From the NCBI GenBank assembly GCA_900539675.1, contig UQDJ01000009.1, positions 1-48,944 of the forward strand: a stretch of 48,944 bases of DNA, given 5' to 3'. The stretch is from an uncultured Coriobacteriaceae bacterium. Its GTDB lineage: Bacteria > Actinomycetota > Coriobacteriia > Coriobacteriales > Eggerthellaceae. Made by a program: the position numbers and the translations under genes. Shown piece after piece: positions 1 through 8,059 of the stretch; the first letter of the stretch is position 1; each line of letters opens with the position of its first letter. The notes under the pieces were generated by a model. That model ran no database searches. It saw only the letters and a list, made by a program, of their open reading frames with translations, and was not told the origin of the DNA.

Positions 1-3000
1 GACGATGGAATGCCAAACCTAACGCCGTTGCGTCATCGTCGAGCGATCGTTCAAGATCAACGAACATATTATCTGCTGCAGGTTGTACCAACTCAGGCGC
101 ACGAGCAAACATATTTTCTGGTGTAGGTTGCACCGGTGCACCAACAGAGTCGAAGGGAGGCAATACCGGTGCCACTTCGCCCAACGAAGAATAGGAAAAT
201 ACTTCATCATGCCCCACCCTGAAGGGAAGCGCATAGGGCAGAGGCTTAGGAGGGGTGTCAGGAATGACAAACGCTTCAGCGGCTTGACAAGTCTCTTGTT
301 GTTCTTCTTCAGGGGAATCTAAAATTGTCATTTCAAGAGCCAATGGCGCAGAGCCACCATATTCAAAACGCTGCTGAGGAGCTTCTTGCGTTACCTCCCA
401 GCCAAACGCCTGATACAAGTCATCAAGAATACCCTTGCCTTCATAGCTTGGGGTTTTCTTGCCACGATAGACAATTCCTAAAAACAGCGATTTACCAGCG
501 CGGGTTAAAGCAACATATAACAGGCGACGCGCTTCTTCTAATTCCTGATCAGCTACCAAGGCCTCAAGGGCTCTTTCCCTGTCCGACTGACTCTTTGGAT
601 GTATTACTGCATCTTGCAGATCGTCAGGACATTCGCGATACGCATGCAGGGCTTTTACGGTATCGCGCACCGAAGACAACGCCTCAGGCTGCAGTGTGAC
701 ATACGTCTTGCCCTCAATATTTTCTGCAATTAACGATTCTGTCTTACCCGTTATGCGGACTTCAGCAATAGCCACATGAGGAAATTCCAGGCCCTTGCTG
801 GCGTGCACTGTCATTATTTTCACAAAATCGGAAGAGGCGGTAGAAAGAGATCCCGGTGCAAGTTTTAGCGTTGCGCAGCTGTCGATAAACTTTGCCACGC
901 TACGCGCAAGACCCAACCCCTCTTCTTCGATATCGGCAATCATGCGCAGAGCCTTGTGGATATTGCCCACCATCGCCTGCCCCTGAGCTCCTTGACTCTG
1001 CAGACAATAGAACCATCCGCTGGCGCGCAAAAGTTCCAAAACGGCCGAGGCGATACCCTGTCCATCGAGAACCCGATAGCATGACTGAACACAGATACGA
1101 GCAAAATCAATGCGGTCTCTGCTGGCATCAGATAGCCCAGAAAGATCGCGCTCTTTGTCCCACGACAAAAAGCCCTGCGTCAGCAGACGACGGTGAGGCT
1201 TATGTTCGCGATCGGTAAACGTTGCCAAGTACAACAGGTCATCATCACTCAGCTGAAACAGCGGCGATGAAAGCAGTTCATACCATGCACCGTCGTCGAA
1301 ACGATTTTCCAAACAGAGCAAAATGGTTTTAATAAGACCCACTTCAAGAGAGTTAGCGAACACCGATCCACCCGACACCAAGCATTCAAACCCAGCATCG
1401 CGCAATGCCCGAGCATAGATATCCACCTGACTCATAGAGCCTAGCAACAAGGCCATGTCACTCGGTTTGGCGCCATCGTCGCGCAATGCGGCAAAGTGCT
1501 GGGCGATGCGTGCAGCACACTTACGCCGGCCCGCTGCGCTGCCCGCACCACCGCTGCGACAATCAAACAATGCCATATTGATACGGGGACGGTTGTCGAA
1601 TAGCTCATCGGGTTCGCGATTGACCTCCCCTTTAGGCACGAGCGACAAAAAGCGCTTTCCAAACACCTGATCCTGAGAAAAAATAGCATCCACAAACGAC
1701 AACACATCGGCATGGCTGCGGAAGTTATCAGGCAAATTGACAAACTGCGCATTATCAGTGGAGTGCGCCAACAGTTCTCTGAACGCATAAAACACACTTA
1801 CATCTGCACCACGGAAGCGATAAATACTTTGCTGAGCGTCCCCTACCGTACACACATTGGTTAAGCCCGGTTTAGCCAGAGCACGCAATAAGGCAATTTG
1901 AAGTTCGTCTGTATCCTGAAATTCATCAATCATAATGAGCGCAAACTGATTGCGGTACGCCTGTGCAATAGCAGGATACTGACTCAGTGCGCTATAGGTT
2001 TCACGCAGTAGATCCACATTGTCCAAACGAGCAGAGCCCTTAAGCTGCTGATACTGCTCATATACCATGCGCGCAATTCGGGCAAGATAGTGTTGCTCCA
2101 ACGCAGAACATGCAGCTTCAACCTGACCAGCTAACAGTGCATATTCGCTGCGATACTCTGCAAAAAATCCCGGATCCGATTCTTTTACCCGATACTTAGG
2201 GGTGGTTTTAGGAAACGCAAAGAACACGCGTACATACTGATCCCAGTCAAACAAGGGATCAGTAAACGAAGTCGGTATACCTTTTTCTAAATATGCTTTT
2301 GCATGTTGAAGAGCATCGGCACACGCATCCTGATAACCCGCATCTGCCTTGAGGGGCTTTTGAAGAGTGGTACTGATTTCAAGAAACGTTTCGCCCAGAA
2401 CAATAAGTGAGCGCAACAACTCCTGCGGGTTTCCTGTTATTTCCGGAACGACCAGTGCATCAAAGCCTCCCGGCAATGCAAGCGCACGATCTGTGATCTT
2501 CGAAACGTAAGTTTCAATGCTGGCAGCGTTACCCATTGCGGCATGAATTCCCACCCTATTCAGATAATCGCTGAGCCCCCTATCGAAAGAAGGACTCTCT
2601 TTGGAACCCAAAGCATCGACCACAGTATCGAATGCTTCATCTTTTAAGGCATGAGCATCCGTTTCAGAAATAATTTCAAACGCAGGATCAATACCTAATT
2701 CCAAGGCGTGCTCATGAAGCATGCGCGAACACATGCCATGATTGGTTGAAATCCAAGCATCATCTACCTTAAGCGCCTGATCCACAAGACCCATATCAAG
2801 TAGCTTACGCTTAATGCGCGACTTGAGTTCTGAAGCTGCCTTTTTGGTAAACGTAATAGCAAGAACCTCATTGATGTCCTGGGCAAATGCATTGCCATGT
2901 TCATCGGGCTCCAAAGCATAGGCAATGCGTTGAGTAAGCGTGAACGTTTTGCCGCTACCCGCACCGGCTGAAACCATAAGCGGTTTATCGAGCGTGGTGA

Positions 3001-3040
3001 TAATGCTTCGCTGTTGAGGCGTACAAGAATCTAGCTTCAC
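1..3040 (-). CDS. addA: AddA/RecB-like ATP-dependent helicase-nuclease (3' end outside window)
   Basis: UvrD/Rep-family helicase subunit of an AddAB-type exonuclease, which processes double-strand breaks for recombination. The frame is open from a GTG at 3040 to the left edge (at least 1013 residues), so the C-terminus is missing. Visible in order: Walker A AGAGSGKT at residues 25-32; DEFQDT box near 370; GDAQQSIYRFRGAD just after; TVHASKGLEFPHV near 745; LLYVALTRAG near 845; and a GLAFHR segment at the edge that matches the start of the RecB-type C-terminal nuclease domain. The GTG overlaps the stop of the AddB-like gene by 4 nt (GTGA), so the two are translationally coupled. Family assignment is firm; the AddA name rests on the neighbour and the nuclease start. 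Confidence 0.9.
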   Translation of the reverse strand, partial: MKLDSCTPQQRSIITTLDKPLMVSAGAGSGKTFTLTQRIAYALEPDEHGNAFAQDINEVLAITFTKKAASELKSRIKRKLLDMGLVDQALKVDDAWISTNHGMCSRMLHEHALELGIDPAFEIISETDAHALKDEAFDTVVDALGSKESPSFDRGLSDYLNRVGIHAAMGNAASIETYVSKITDRALALPGGFDALVVPEITGNPQELLRSLIVLGETFLEISTTLQKPLKADAGYQDACADALQHAKAYLEKGIPTSFTDPLFDWDQYVRVFFAFPKTTPKYRVKESDPGFFAEYRSEYALLAGQVEAACSALEQHYLARIARMVYEQYQQLKGSARLDNVDLLRETYSALSQYPAIAQAYRNQFALIMIDEFQDTDELQIALLRALAKPGLTNVCTVGDAQQSIYRFRGADVSVFYAFRELLAHSTDNAQFVNLPDNFRSHADVLSFVDAIFSQDQVFGKRFLSLVPKGEVNREPDELFDNRPRINMALFDCRSGGAGSAAGRRKCAARIAQHFAALRDDGAKPSDMALLLGSMSQVDIYARALRDAGFECLVSGGSVFANSLEVGLIKTILLCLENRFDDGAWYELLSSPLFQLSDDDLLYLATFTDREHKPHRRLLTQGFLSWDKERDLSGLSDASRDRIDFARICVQSCYRVLDGQGIASAVLELLRASGWFYCLQSQGAQGQAMVGNIHKALRMIADIEEEGLGLARSVAKFIDSCATLKLAPGSLSTASSDFVKIMTVHASKGLEFPHVAIAEVRITGKTESLIAENIEGKTYVTLQPEALSSVRDTVKALHAYRECPDDLQDAVIHPKSQSDRERALEALVADQELEEARRLLYVALTRAGKSLFLGIVYRGKKTPSYEGKGILDDLYQAFGWEVTQEAPQQRFEYGGSAPLALEMTILDSPEEEQQETCQAAEAFVIPDTPPKPLPYALPFRVGHDEVFSYSSLGEVAPVLPPFDSVGAPVQPTPENMFARAPELVQPAADNMFVDLERSLDDDATALGLAFHR

Positions 3041-5922
3041 GACAGCCTCCCCTTACAGCCAACAACCGGACAATATCGACATGAATCCGCACACAGCGGG
3101 CGTTTGTCAATGACACCAGCTTTCATCTCTTCCAACCGAGAAGCTATGGCTTGCTCGATCCACAATAAATACGTTTCGAAGTTCATGTTCACCGATGATT
3201 TCTTCGTCGTAAACCTGTTTATATCCAAAATTCCTTCCGCGTAAGATCCCGCTAACAATCCGCGGTGCTCCTGTGCTTTATAGCTCATATACAAAGCTCC
3301 TACAGGTCGAAGACCCAACTTCTTCGCACATACCTGAGCATAAATAAGGGCTTGGACCTTATGAGGAAGAGGGAATGCGGTATCGCTTACATCCTGCTTG
3401 TCAGGATCACTGATTGCATCCTGCTTATCAGGATCATAGCCCGCATCGTGTCCAGCAATACTGCCCTTGTAATCGACCACTACAAATTGAGAGGTAGTTG
3501 GATTTACATCCACTCTGTCAACACGACCCCGAATGACGACACCGGCATATTCAATCTCCTCTTCAGGAGAAATATCCAATTCGCGATATTCCGGCACAAA
3601 AGCTTGCATGGAATAGGCTTGAACCGCAATATTGCGCAACAGGGTTTCTTTAAGCTTATGAGCTTGAGCCCACTCGCTTGGCGTTATGGGTACATAACGG
3701 GTGCTTTCCAGTTCATGTTGTTCGGAGAGCACCTTATCAAACACATCGCTGAGAAGCTCGCGAGACTGATCAAGATTGTCAGGAAGCACCCGTGCAGCAT
3801 GATTGCACGATCGAAGCTGCGCGTAAAACTCATCTAAAACAGCATGAACAAACGTACCCTGTTCCAGGGGGCCTAATTCTTCATCCGGTGATTGCGGACG
3901 CAAACGATTGGTCACAAACCAGCTATAGGGACAATTGATATACGTTTCGATGGCGGAAGGCGACAACACCATAGGGTGATTTTGATCGCGCTTTAAAAGC
4001 AATGCCTCATGAAGTGAGGGAGACACGCCATTGACACCTGAATCTTGTGGAATAGGCTCAAGTGTTAGGGGCTGAGGCAATGACACTGACGCTTCCACGT
4101 TAGCAGCAAACTGTTCTTCACCACGAACGCTAACCTTACCCCGTAAAGAATATGGCATGCCGTATTCATCCAGCTCTTCACCAGCACTCAGCACTTCGTC
4201 AGTATCGTTTGCCTCAGATACAAAAGAATCCACTTCACCCTGAGCATGAACAGTATCCTGATCGCTTCCTGCACCAGAAGCATGAGTCCTATAGGCATCA
4301 ACAAATTCGTCCCACAAAAACGCAGGATACATCTCTGCATCTTCGCCGGAATCAAGACTGCGTTCGCACGTAAAGCGCTGTGTGGCATGTTTTTTAAGCG
4401 ATTCAAACCACTTACGCTGAGATTCCAACTGGGAATGATGCACATCAAAGCCCAGTTTCTGCTGCAGCGTAACCAAAGCATCGTGACGCTCACTGGCTGA
4501 GTACTTGCTATCATCCAAATCGCACAGAATGATTTCATCCCATTGCTGGGTCATAAAACGCGGCGCATGAGCCCGCGAAGCAATGACCACCTGCCTTTCA
4601 CCCGAAACGTCTCGTTCGTTGGACTGTAATTCACACGGCAACGATCCGATGTGAAAAGTAGCCTGAGAACTATCAGCCCTCTTAGAGGAAGGCATAACCT
4701 CACGCGATGCATCAACCGATAAACTTTCAAGAGCAAAAGTAAAGCCCTCAGGTGGTACCTGCCAAAAGCGAGCTGTCTCATACACCCGTCTCAATGCCGC
4801 CACTGCTGAAACCTGCTCAGCCGTATAGGCCGGGTTTTTACCCGACAAGCTGCCAGCCACATCTTCGATGTAATCCAGCAAAACAGACGCGTCACTTTCC
4901 TGGATCAGATCCTCAAACGTATCAAAATGCGGCGAAAGCAGCCTGGTCATAGCAATTAAATCTTCGAATGTCAAAAGCCTATCGCCACGCATAACTCCAT
5001 CAGCCTGAGAAGAACGTAGAGCGTCGATGCCAGCAAAAGGCGAATCCAAAAAATCTGCCAAGCTGCGCCAATCATGATGAGTGTCCAACAAAAACGACAC
5101 GAGTGCGCTGAAGGTACGGCCGAATGCTGTTGTAAGGAAAGGTCGCATTGACGAAAGACATACCCGTACGCCCAGTTCGGGCAATGAACGTGAGACAAAT
5201 CCGAACAGTTCAAACGAGCGATGGGTAATGACCAAAATCCTCTTGCAAAAAGACAATGAATCATGAAGGTGTTGCAGTATCAAGGCATTTTCAGCAGAAG
5301 GGCCTGCTGCTAGAAGAAAGTGTGGCTGAACGCCCTTTTCAAGACGAGTAATAACCACTTTCGATTGCGCCGGAGAAAGTCCAACAGTGCACAAGAAGCG
5401 TTCAAATAAGACCGGCATTTCAAAAGTAGCTCCAACACGCATGTCGAAAGGCAGCATACCTTCCATAGAGAGACGTGCCAGAGCGCTCAGCGCATCTCCT
5501 TGCTCAATTAAGCCACACTGAGAGAGAACTTCCCGATACCTTGAAACCATCATGAGAATTTCTCGTTCGTTGGAAGAAAAGATATCCTCAAGAGTCCCTT
5601 GCGCCAGTTGATCGAGAGCTTGCTCAAGCTCACTTGATCCAACACATTCGTTGAAAAAGCGGCAGAGCAAACTGATAACACCTGAAGTGGCAGGCAGCAC
5701 CGGGTTATCCTGTTGATTCAAAACATGCTGCACAGCAAAAGCGCGATCCAGAGAGCTCACCAAATGAGTACCATCACCATAACGATCCCATGCGTCTTCA
5801 AGCCACGCTTGAGGAGTGGTAACGGTAACATCAAACGCTTCTTTTGGGCTTTTACGCGCAAGATACTTGCGATAGTTCAAGGCCTGTTCATAACTGGGCA
5901 TCAATATGACTTTTTCGGACAC
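3037..5922 (-). CDS. addB: AddB-like PD-(D/E)XK exonuclease subunit
   Basis: Partner subunit of the helicase-nuclease encoded next to it. 961 residues. The N-terminal two thirds look like a degenerate helicase fold with no recognisable Walker A. The C-terminal nuclease domain begins at SPSAIETYINCPYSWF, followed by GTFVHAVLDEFY, RGRVDRVD, VVVDYKGS and a Q-x3-Y box (QALIYAQV), the usual order of catalytic motifs. One Cys in INCPYSWF and the C-terminal CADSCRYCPVVGC cluster fit the 4Fe-4S staple of AddB nucleases. Start is GTG at 5922, with a GAGGGGG ribosome site 9 nt upstream. It is first in the operon, and the downstream gene overlaps by 4 nt. Lack of Walker A differs from Bacillus AddB and is common in divergent AddB/RexB proteins, so the call is family-level. 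Confidence 0.87.
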   Translation of the reverse strand: MSEKVILMPSYEQALNYRKYLARKSPKEAFDVTVTTPQAWLEDAWDRYGDGTHLVSSLDRAFAVQHVLNQQDNPVLPATSGVISLLCRFFNECVGSSELEQALDQLAQGTLEDIFSSNEREILMMVSRYREVLSQCGLIEQGDALSALARLSMEGMLPFDMRVGATFEMPVLFERFLCTVGLSPAQSKVVITRLEKGVQPHFLLAAGPSAENALILQHLHDSLSFCKRILVITHRSFELFGFVSRSLPELGVRVCLSSMRPFLTTAFGRTFSALVSFLLDTHHDWRSLADFLDSPFAGIDALRSSQADGVMRGDRLLTFEDLIAMTRLLSPHFDTFEDLIQESDASVLLDYIEDVAGSLSGKNPAYTAEQVSAVAALRRVYETARFWQVPPEGFTFALESLSVDASREVMPSSKRADSSQATFHIGSLPCELQSNERDVSGERQVVIASRAHAPRFMTQQWDEIILCDLDDSKYSASERHDALVTLQQKLGFDVHHSQLESQRKWFESLKKHATQRFTCERSLDSGEDAEMYPAFLWDEFVDAYRTHASGAGSDQDTVHAQGEVDSFVSEANDTDEVLSAGEELDEYGMPYSLRGKVSVRGEEQFAANVEASVSLPQPLTLEPIPQDSGVNGVSPSLHEALLLKRDQNHPMVLSPSAIETYINCPYSWFVTNRLRPQSPDEELGPLEQGTFVHAVLDEFYAQLRSCNHAARVLPDNLDQSRELLSDVFDKVLSEQHELESTRYVPITPSEWAQAHKLKETLLRNIAVQAYSMQAFVPEYRELDISPEEEIEYAGVVIRGRVDRVDVNPTTSQFVVVDYKGSIAGHDAGYDPDKQDAISDPDKQDVSDTAFPLPHKVQALIYAQVCAKKLGLRPVGALYMSYKAQEHRGLLAGSYAEGILDINRFTTKKSSVNMNFETYLLWIEQAIASRLEEMKAGVIDKRPLCADSCRYCPVVGCKGRLS

Positions 5923-5981
5923 GTTCGATATCCCCCTCGCATTAATTGCGTGTCAAGTCTTTAATTTGAATTGCTGTTTCG

Positions 5982-5987
5982 TATACT
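5982..5987 (+). promoter_or_regulatory. -10 box of the 6S-like RNA
   Basis: TATACT lies 7-8 nt before the predicted RNA start near 5994/5995. I see no good -35 at 17 nt, so only the -10 is claimed. Confidence 0.5.
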
Positions 5988-5994
5988 AAAAGTA

Positions 5995-6150
5995 GCCACT
6001 CCGCGTTACTGATGGACCGATGACAATAAATTGGGAGTCTCAGATTACGGGTGGAATGGAGATTCGTATCCGTCGATACGAAAGCCAGGAAGCACGTTGC
6101 GGACACCCACCTAATTAGGTGGGTTCATCCAATTTGCGGGGTGGTTTTTC
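5995..6150 (+). ncRNA. ssrS: 6S RNA (candidate), ~155 nt
   Basis: Stand-alone structured RNA between addB and a convergent small gene. The closing stem pairs CCACTCCGC (5996-6004) with GCGGGGTGG (6136-6144; one G-U), followed directly by TTTTT (6145-6149). AAATTGG (6028-6034) pairs with CCAATTT (6129-6135). An 8-bp apical hairpin (6063-6070 with 6075-6082) is followed by AAGCC, then by TGCGGACACCCACCT and a 7-bp hairpin with AATT loop (6106-6123), then GTTCA. The order apical hairpin / AAGCC / GCGACGACAC-like / CACCT hairpin / GTTCA is that of the 3' half of bacterial 6S RNA, which binds the sigma70 holoenzyme. It is shorter than E. coli 6S (about 184 nt), and the 5' half is less clear. A covariance search is needed; another structured RNA is possible. 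Confidence 0.7.
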
Positions 6151-6158
6151 TGTCTTCA

Positions 6159-6413
6159 TCAATGAACCGCGCCGTAGACATAGCCCCATCCATGAGATGA
6201 CAAAGACGAATTCACCTGAGAGCACAACTTTTCGCGAACGTACACCCCAGGCGGAAGCAAGTTCACCACCTCAAGCAGCTCCTCATTTAAGCCATACGAC
6301 TCAGCCTGAACCAGGATTTCAAGCCGGCTTAGCTCTTCTTCAGCTGAAACTGAATACAGCTCTTCGACAAACTGTTGCAGTAAGCCGTAATCGGGACTCT
6401 TTTGACGGGCCAT
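6159..6413 (-). CDS. Small hypothetical protein (84 aa) coupled to the Hcy-methyltransferase-like gene
   Basis: I do not recognise this family. Start ATG at 6413 lies 1 nt after the upstream stop and has a strong ribosome site (AAGGGGGT, 6422-6429) inside the upstream gene, so this start is preferred over a longer overlapping reading. The protein is acidic and helical-looking in its first half (VEELYSVSAEEELSRLE), then has ELLEVVNLLPPGVYVREKLC and a C-terminus rich in aromatic and Gly residues (HGWGYVYGAVH). It has no signal peptide or membrane segment. Coupling suggests that it works with the upstream protein, perhaps as a subunit. Its end faces the 3' end of the 6S-like RNA, only 8-9 bp away. 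Confidence 0.7.
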   Translation of the reverse strand: MARQKSPDYGLLQQFVEELYSVSAEEELSRLEILVQAESYGLNEELLEVVNLLPPGVYVREKLCSQVNSSLSSHGWGYVYGAVH

Positions 6414-6414
6414 A

Positions 6415-7332
6415 TTACTGTACCCCCTTAGTAAGCTGCTCAATCGCATCCTTGCGCACATCAGTACCGCCCACTGCAGCCAGCAAAGCACCGGTATAGG
6501 CAGGCGTTGCATTACCTGCAGCACGTAAAAACTGAACACCTTCGCGCGCTAAATCAAGTGCAACATCTACCATATCATCCGCACGAGGATAGGGATTTTC
6601 ATCCGTTGGCTCAAACTGCGAAGCATCCAAACGCTTAACCACCAGTTCAGCCATAACTGGCCTTGAAGTGTGTTCGCGCACTATACGAGCCCAAGACCAT
6701 ACAAGCTCACGAGGTGCATCAGTTGAGATACCAATCACACTGGCGCCGTATTCGTCGCACATTTCCACAGCAGCCCCAAGAGTGCGACCATCAGCCATTA
6801 TCGCATCGTATCCAGGAACAAGACTTACAAAAATTGGCCCGTCATACACTGCTCGGGCACCCATCAAAGCACACTGAATATCGTAGGAGTTTTTAAAGCC
6901 AGTAAAATACACACCATCGAAAGGATGTTTGGTAAGCACGGATACAGCATCTTGATACTGCTGTTTAGACTGTTTGAGAGAAGTTTGAGAGGTGTGGTCT
7001 AAGGGCAACCCCGTAGGACCCACTGCAGCTAATAGATGCTGGGGCTGAAAGGGCGCCGCCGTTTCGTAAGCGATGCGCGCCATGTCTGAAGCGTTGTGTT
7101 CAAAGCGAGAATATGCCAACCGAGCGCGCGTAATACCTTCCGTAGCAGTCACAAACACCGGAGTTTCAAGTACCTGCTCAAGATTATAGACATCTTCGAT
7201 AAGCTCAGGTTCACACAGCCCCACATACTCCCTATCACCGGGCTTGGTAAACCCCTGCGCCTTAAGCTCAAAATCGATAGGAGTGGACAATACCAACATA
7301 TCTTTATCAAAACGCAATGAAATATCGGGCAT
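6415..7332 (-). CDS. Homocysteine S-methyltransferase-like protein lacking zinc cysteines
   Basis: 305 residues, a TIM-barrel-like protein resembling the N-terminal homocysteine-binding domain of MetH/BHMT-type enzymes. LETPVFVTATEGITRARLA stands where these have the TNTF segment, and LAAVGPTGLPLD matches the GPTG strand. The zinc ligands are not there: where active enzymes have GGCCG(T)xP, this one reads AAGNATPAYTGAL, and no other Cys pair replaces it. It is therefore probably not a zinc-dependent homocysteine methylase, or uses another chemistry. Start ATG at 7332 has AAAGGGA 4-6 nt upstream; a longer in-frame reading to 7419 has no ribosome site. It is followed at 1 nt by the 84-aa gene. 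Superfamily is moderately sure, activity unknown. Confidence 0.72.
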   Translation of the reverse strand: MPDISLRFDKDMLVLSTPIDFELKAQGFTKPGDREYVGLCEPELIEDVYNLEQVLETPVFVTATEGITRARLAYSRFEHNASDMARIAYETAAPFQPQHLLAAVGPTGLPLDHTSQTSLKQSKQQYQDAVSVLTKHPFDGVYFTGFKNSYDIQCALMGARAVYDGPIFVSLVPGYDAIMADGRTLGAAVEMCDEYGASVIGISTDAPRELVWSWARIVREHTSRPVMAELVVKRLDASQFEPTDENPYPRADDMVDVALDLAREGVQFLRAAGNATPAYTGALLAAVGGTDVRKDAIEQLTKGVQ

Positions 7333-7488
7333 GAGTTCCCTTTCGCGATATATCAATCCATACGAACAAATGTGCTCACATTGTACCGCGCTCAAGAGAT
7401 ATCTCACTCCACAGCTCATTGACGAGTTTAATTTCTACGCGAATACCCTGCTTTACAGCGACTGAAACACTATCTCACGCTTCTCGAT

Positions 7489-7551
7489 GCCATGCTGTAC
7501 AACTCCTAGGCCATGCTGTACAACTCCTAGGCCATGCTGTACAGCTATCGG
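7489..7551. repeat. 21-bp tandem repeat, about 2.7 copies
   Basis: Two exact copies of GCCATGCTGTACAACTCCTAG (stated by position: 7489-7509, 7510-7530) and a third diverging after 14 bp (7531-7551). The array lies 150 bp upstream of the Hcy-methyltransferase-like gene. It contains repeated TGTACA palindromes and may be an upstream binding array or simple slippage. Confidence 0.8.
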
Positions 7552-7629
7552 CACAGCAGTGCCGTATCAGATACTCATCATTTGGCTGAAATATATACAA
7601 AACATGGAGGAATTATATAGGAGAAACCG

Positions 7630-7643
7630 TTGAACATGTTCAA
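7630..7643. promoter_or_regulatory. 14-bp perfect palindrome TTGAACATGTTCAA
   Basis: Perfect dyad in the intergenic space. A degenerate half (ATTGAACGTGTT) follows at 7660-7671, and an 8-bp inverted repeat TTTTGGCA/TGCCAAAA spans 7653-7683. It fits a dimeric regulator site controlling the small RNA promoter 45 bp downstream or the divergent gene. Regulator unknown. Confidence 0.4.
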
Positions 7644-7687
7644 TTACACATTTTTTGGCAATTGAACGTGTTATCTGCCAAAAGCCC

Positions 7688-7716
7688 TTGAACCCGTGAA
7701 TAAAACCTCGTATATT
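7688..7716 (+). promoter_or_regulatory. Sigma70-type promoter for the C-loop small RNA
   Basis: TTGAAC (7688-7693), exactly 17 bp spacer, TATATT (7711-7716). This is one of the best promoter matches in the window, and it points into a region with no coding sequence. Expected start is 7722-7724. Confidence 0.72.
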
Positions 7717-7721
7717 TTCGT

Positions 7722-7870
7722 CCAGCAAATGTGGTCCCCTCCCAAATTTGCAACTGCTTTCCCCAAAAGCAGTCGGTGCCTAGATCCCCAAACATAGGGC
7801 ACCGGAACTCCCTCCTTGTGGGCCTGCAGAGATCCCCTCTCTCAGGCCCCTCCTCTTTTCTAGAGCTTTT
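7722..7870 (+). ncRNA. Candidate small RNA with four C-rich (anti-SD) hairpin loops
   Basis: Unrecognised RNA gene behind a strong promoter. Four consecutive hairpins: H1 GCAAAT/ATTTGC (7725-7751), loop TCCCCTC; H2 ACTGCTTT/AAAGCAGT (7753-7773), loop CCCCA; H3 CGGTGCC/GGCACCG (7774-7804), loop containing ATCCCCA; H4 GGGCCTG/CAGGCCC with inner AGAGA/TCTCT (7820-7849), loop TCCCC. Between H3 and H4 is single-stranded CTCCCTCCTT (7808-7817), nearly the 16S anti-Shine-Dalgarno sequence. H4 followed by TCCTCTTTTC and then TTTTTT (7867-7872) would serve as terminator. Repeated UCCCC loops are the hallmark of RNAs that bind ribosome sites of mRNAs (RNAIII/RsaE style). Read on the other strand, the same loops present GGGGA, but that strand lacks a promoter. 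Family unknown. Confidence 0.6.
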
Positions 7871-7896
7871 TTATACTGCTTCCTTACGGCGATACC

Positions 7897-7926
7897 AAAA
7901 AAGCGCCTGCCATTGCTGACAGACGC
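7897..7926 (-). terminator. Rho-independent terminator of galU
   Basis: 9-bp stem (7903-7911 with 7918-7926, two G-U pairs), 6-nt loop, then six T on the minus strand (7897-7902). It lies 130 bp after the galU stop. Confidence 0.75.
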
Positions 7927-8059
7927 CGATGTATCAAAATAAGCAAAGCATTGAACCGCCGCTTTTAGAAAAAGTATTTCCTTTTTGTCATTTGCCCTTC
8001 AACAACTCACAAGTGTCCAAGCTAGTAAGCATTGGGAGTTGTGACTTAATTAGCTTAGC

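Noticed and set aside
5995..6150. Cobalamin riboswitch, because of AAAGCCAGGAAG
   Set aside because: The B12-box resemblance is limited to about 10 bases; the GGTG/CCACTGT core is missing, and no plus-strand gene follows.
7489..7551. CRISPR array
   Set aside because: Repeats are directly adjacent with no spacers and no cas genes nearby.
7725..7849. CsrB/RsmZ-type RNA on the minus strand (GGGGA in every loop)
   Set aside because: The loops do show GGGGA on that strand, but no promoter is seen there, the galU terminator lies just upstream, and CsrA is not expected in this group.
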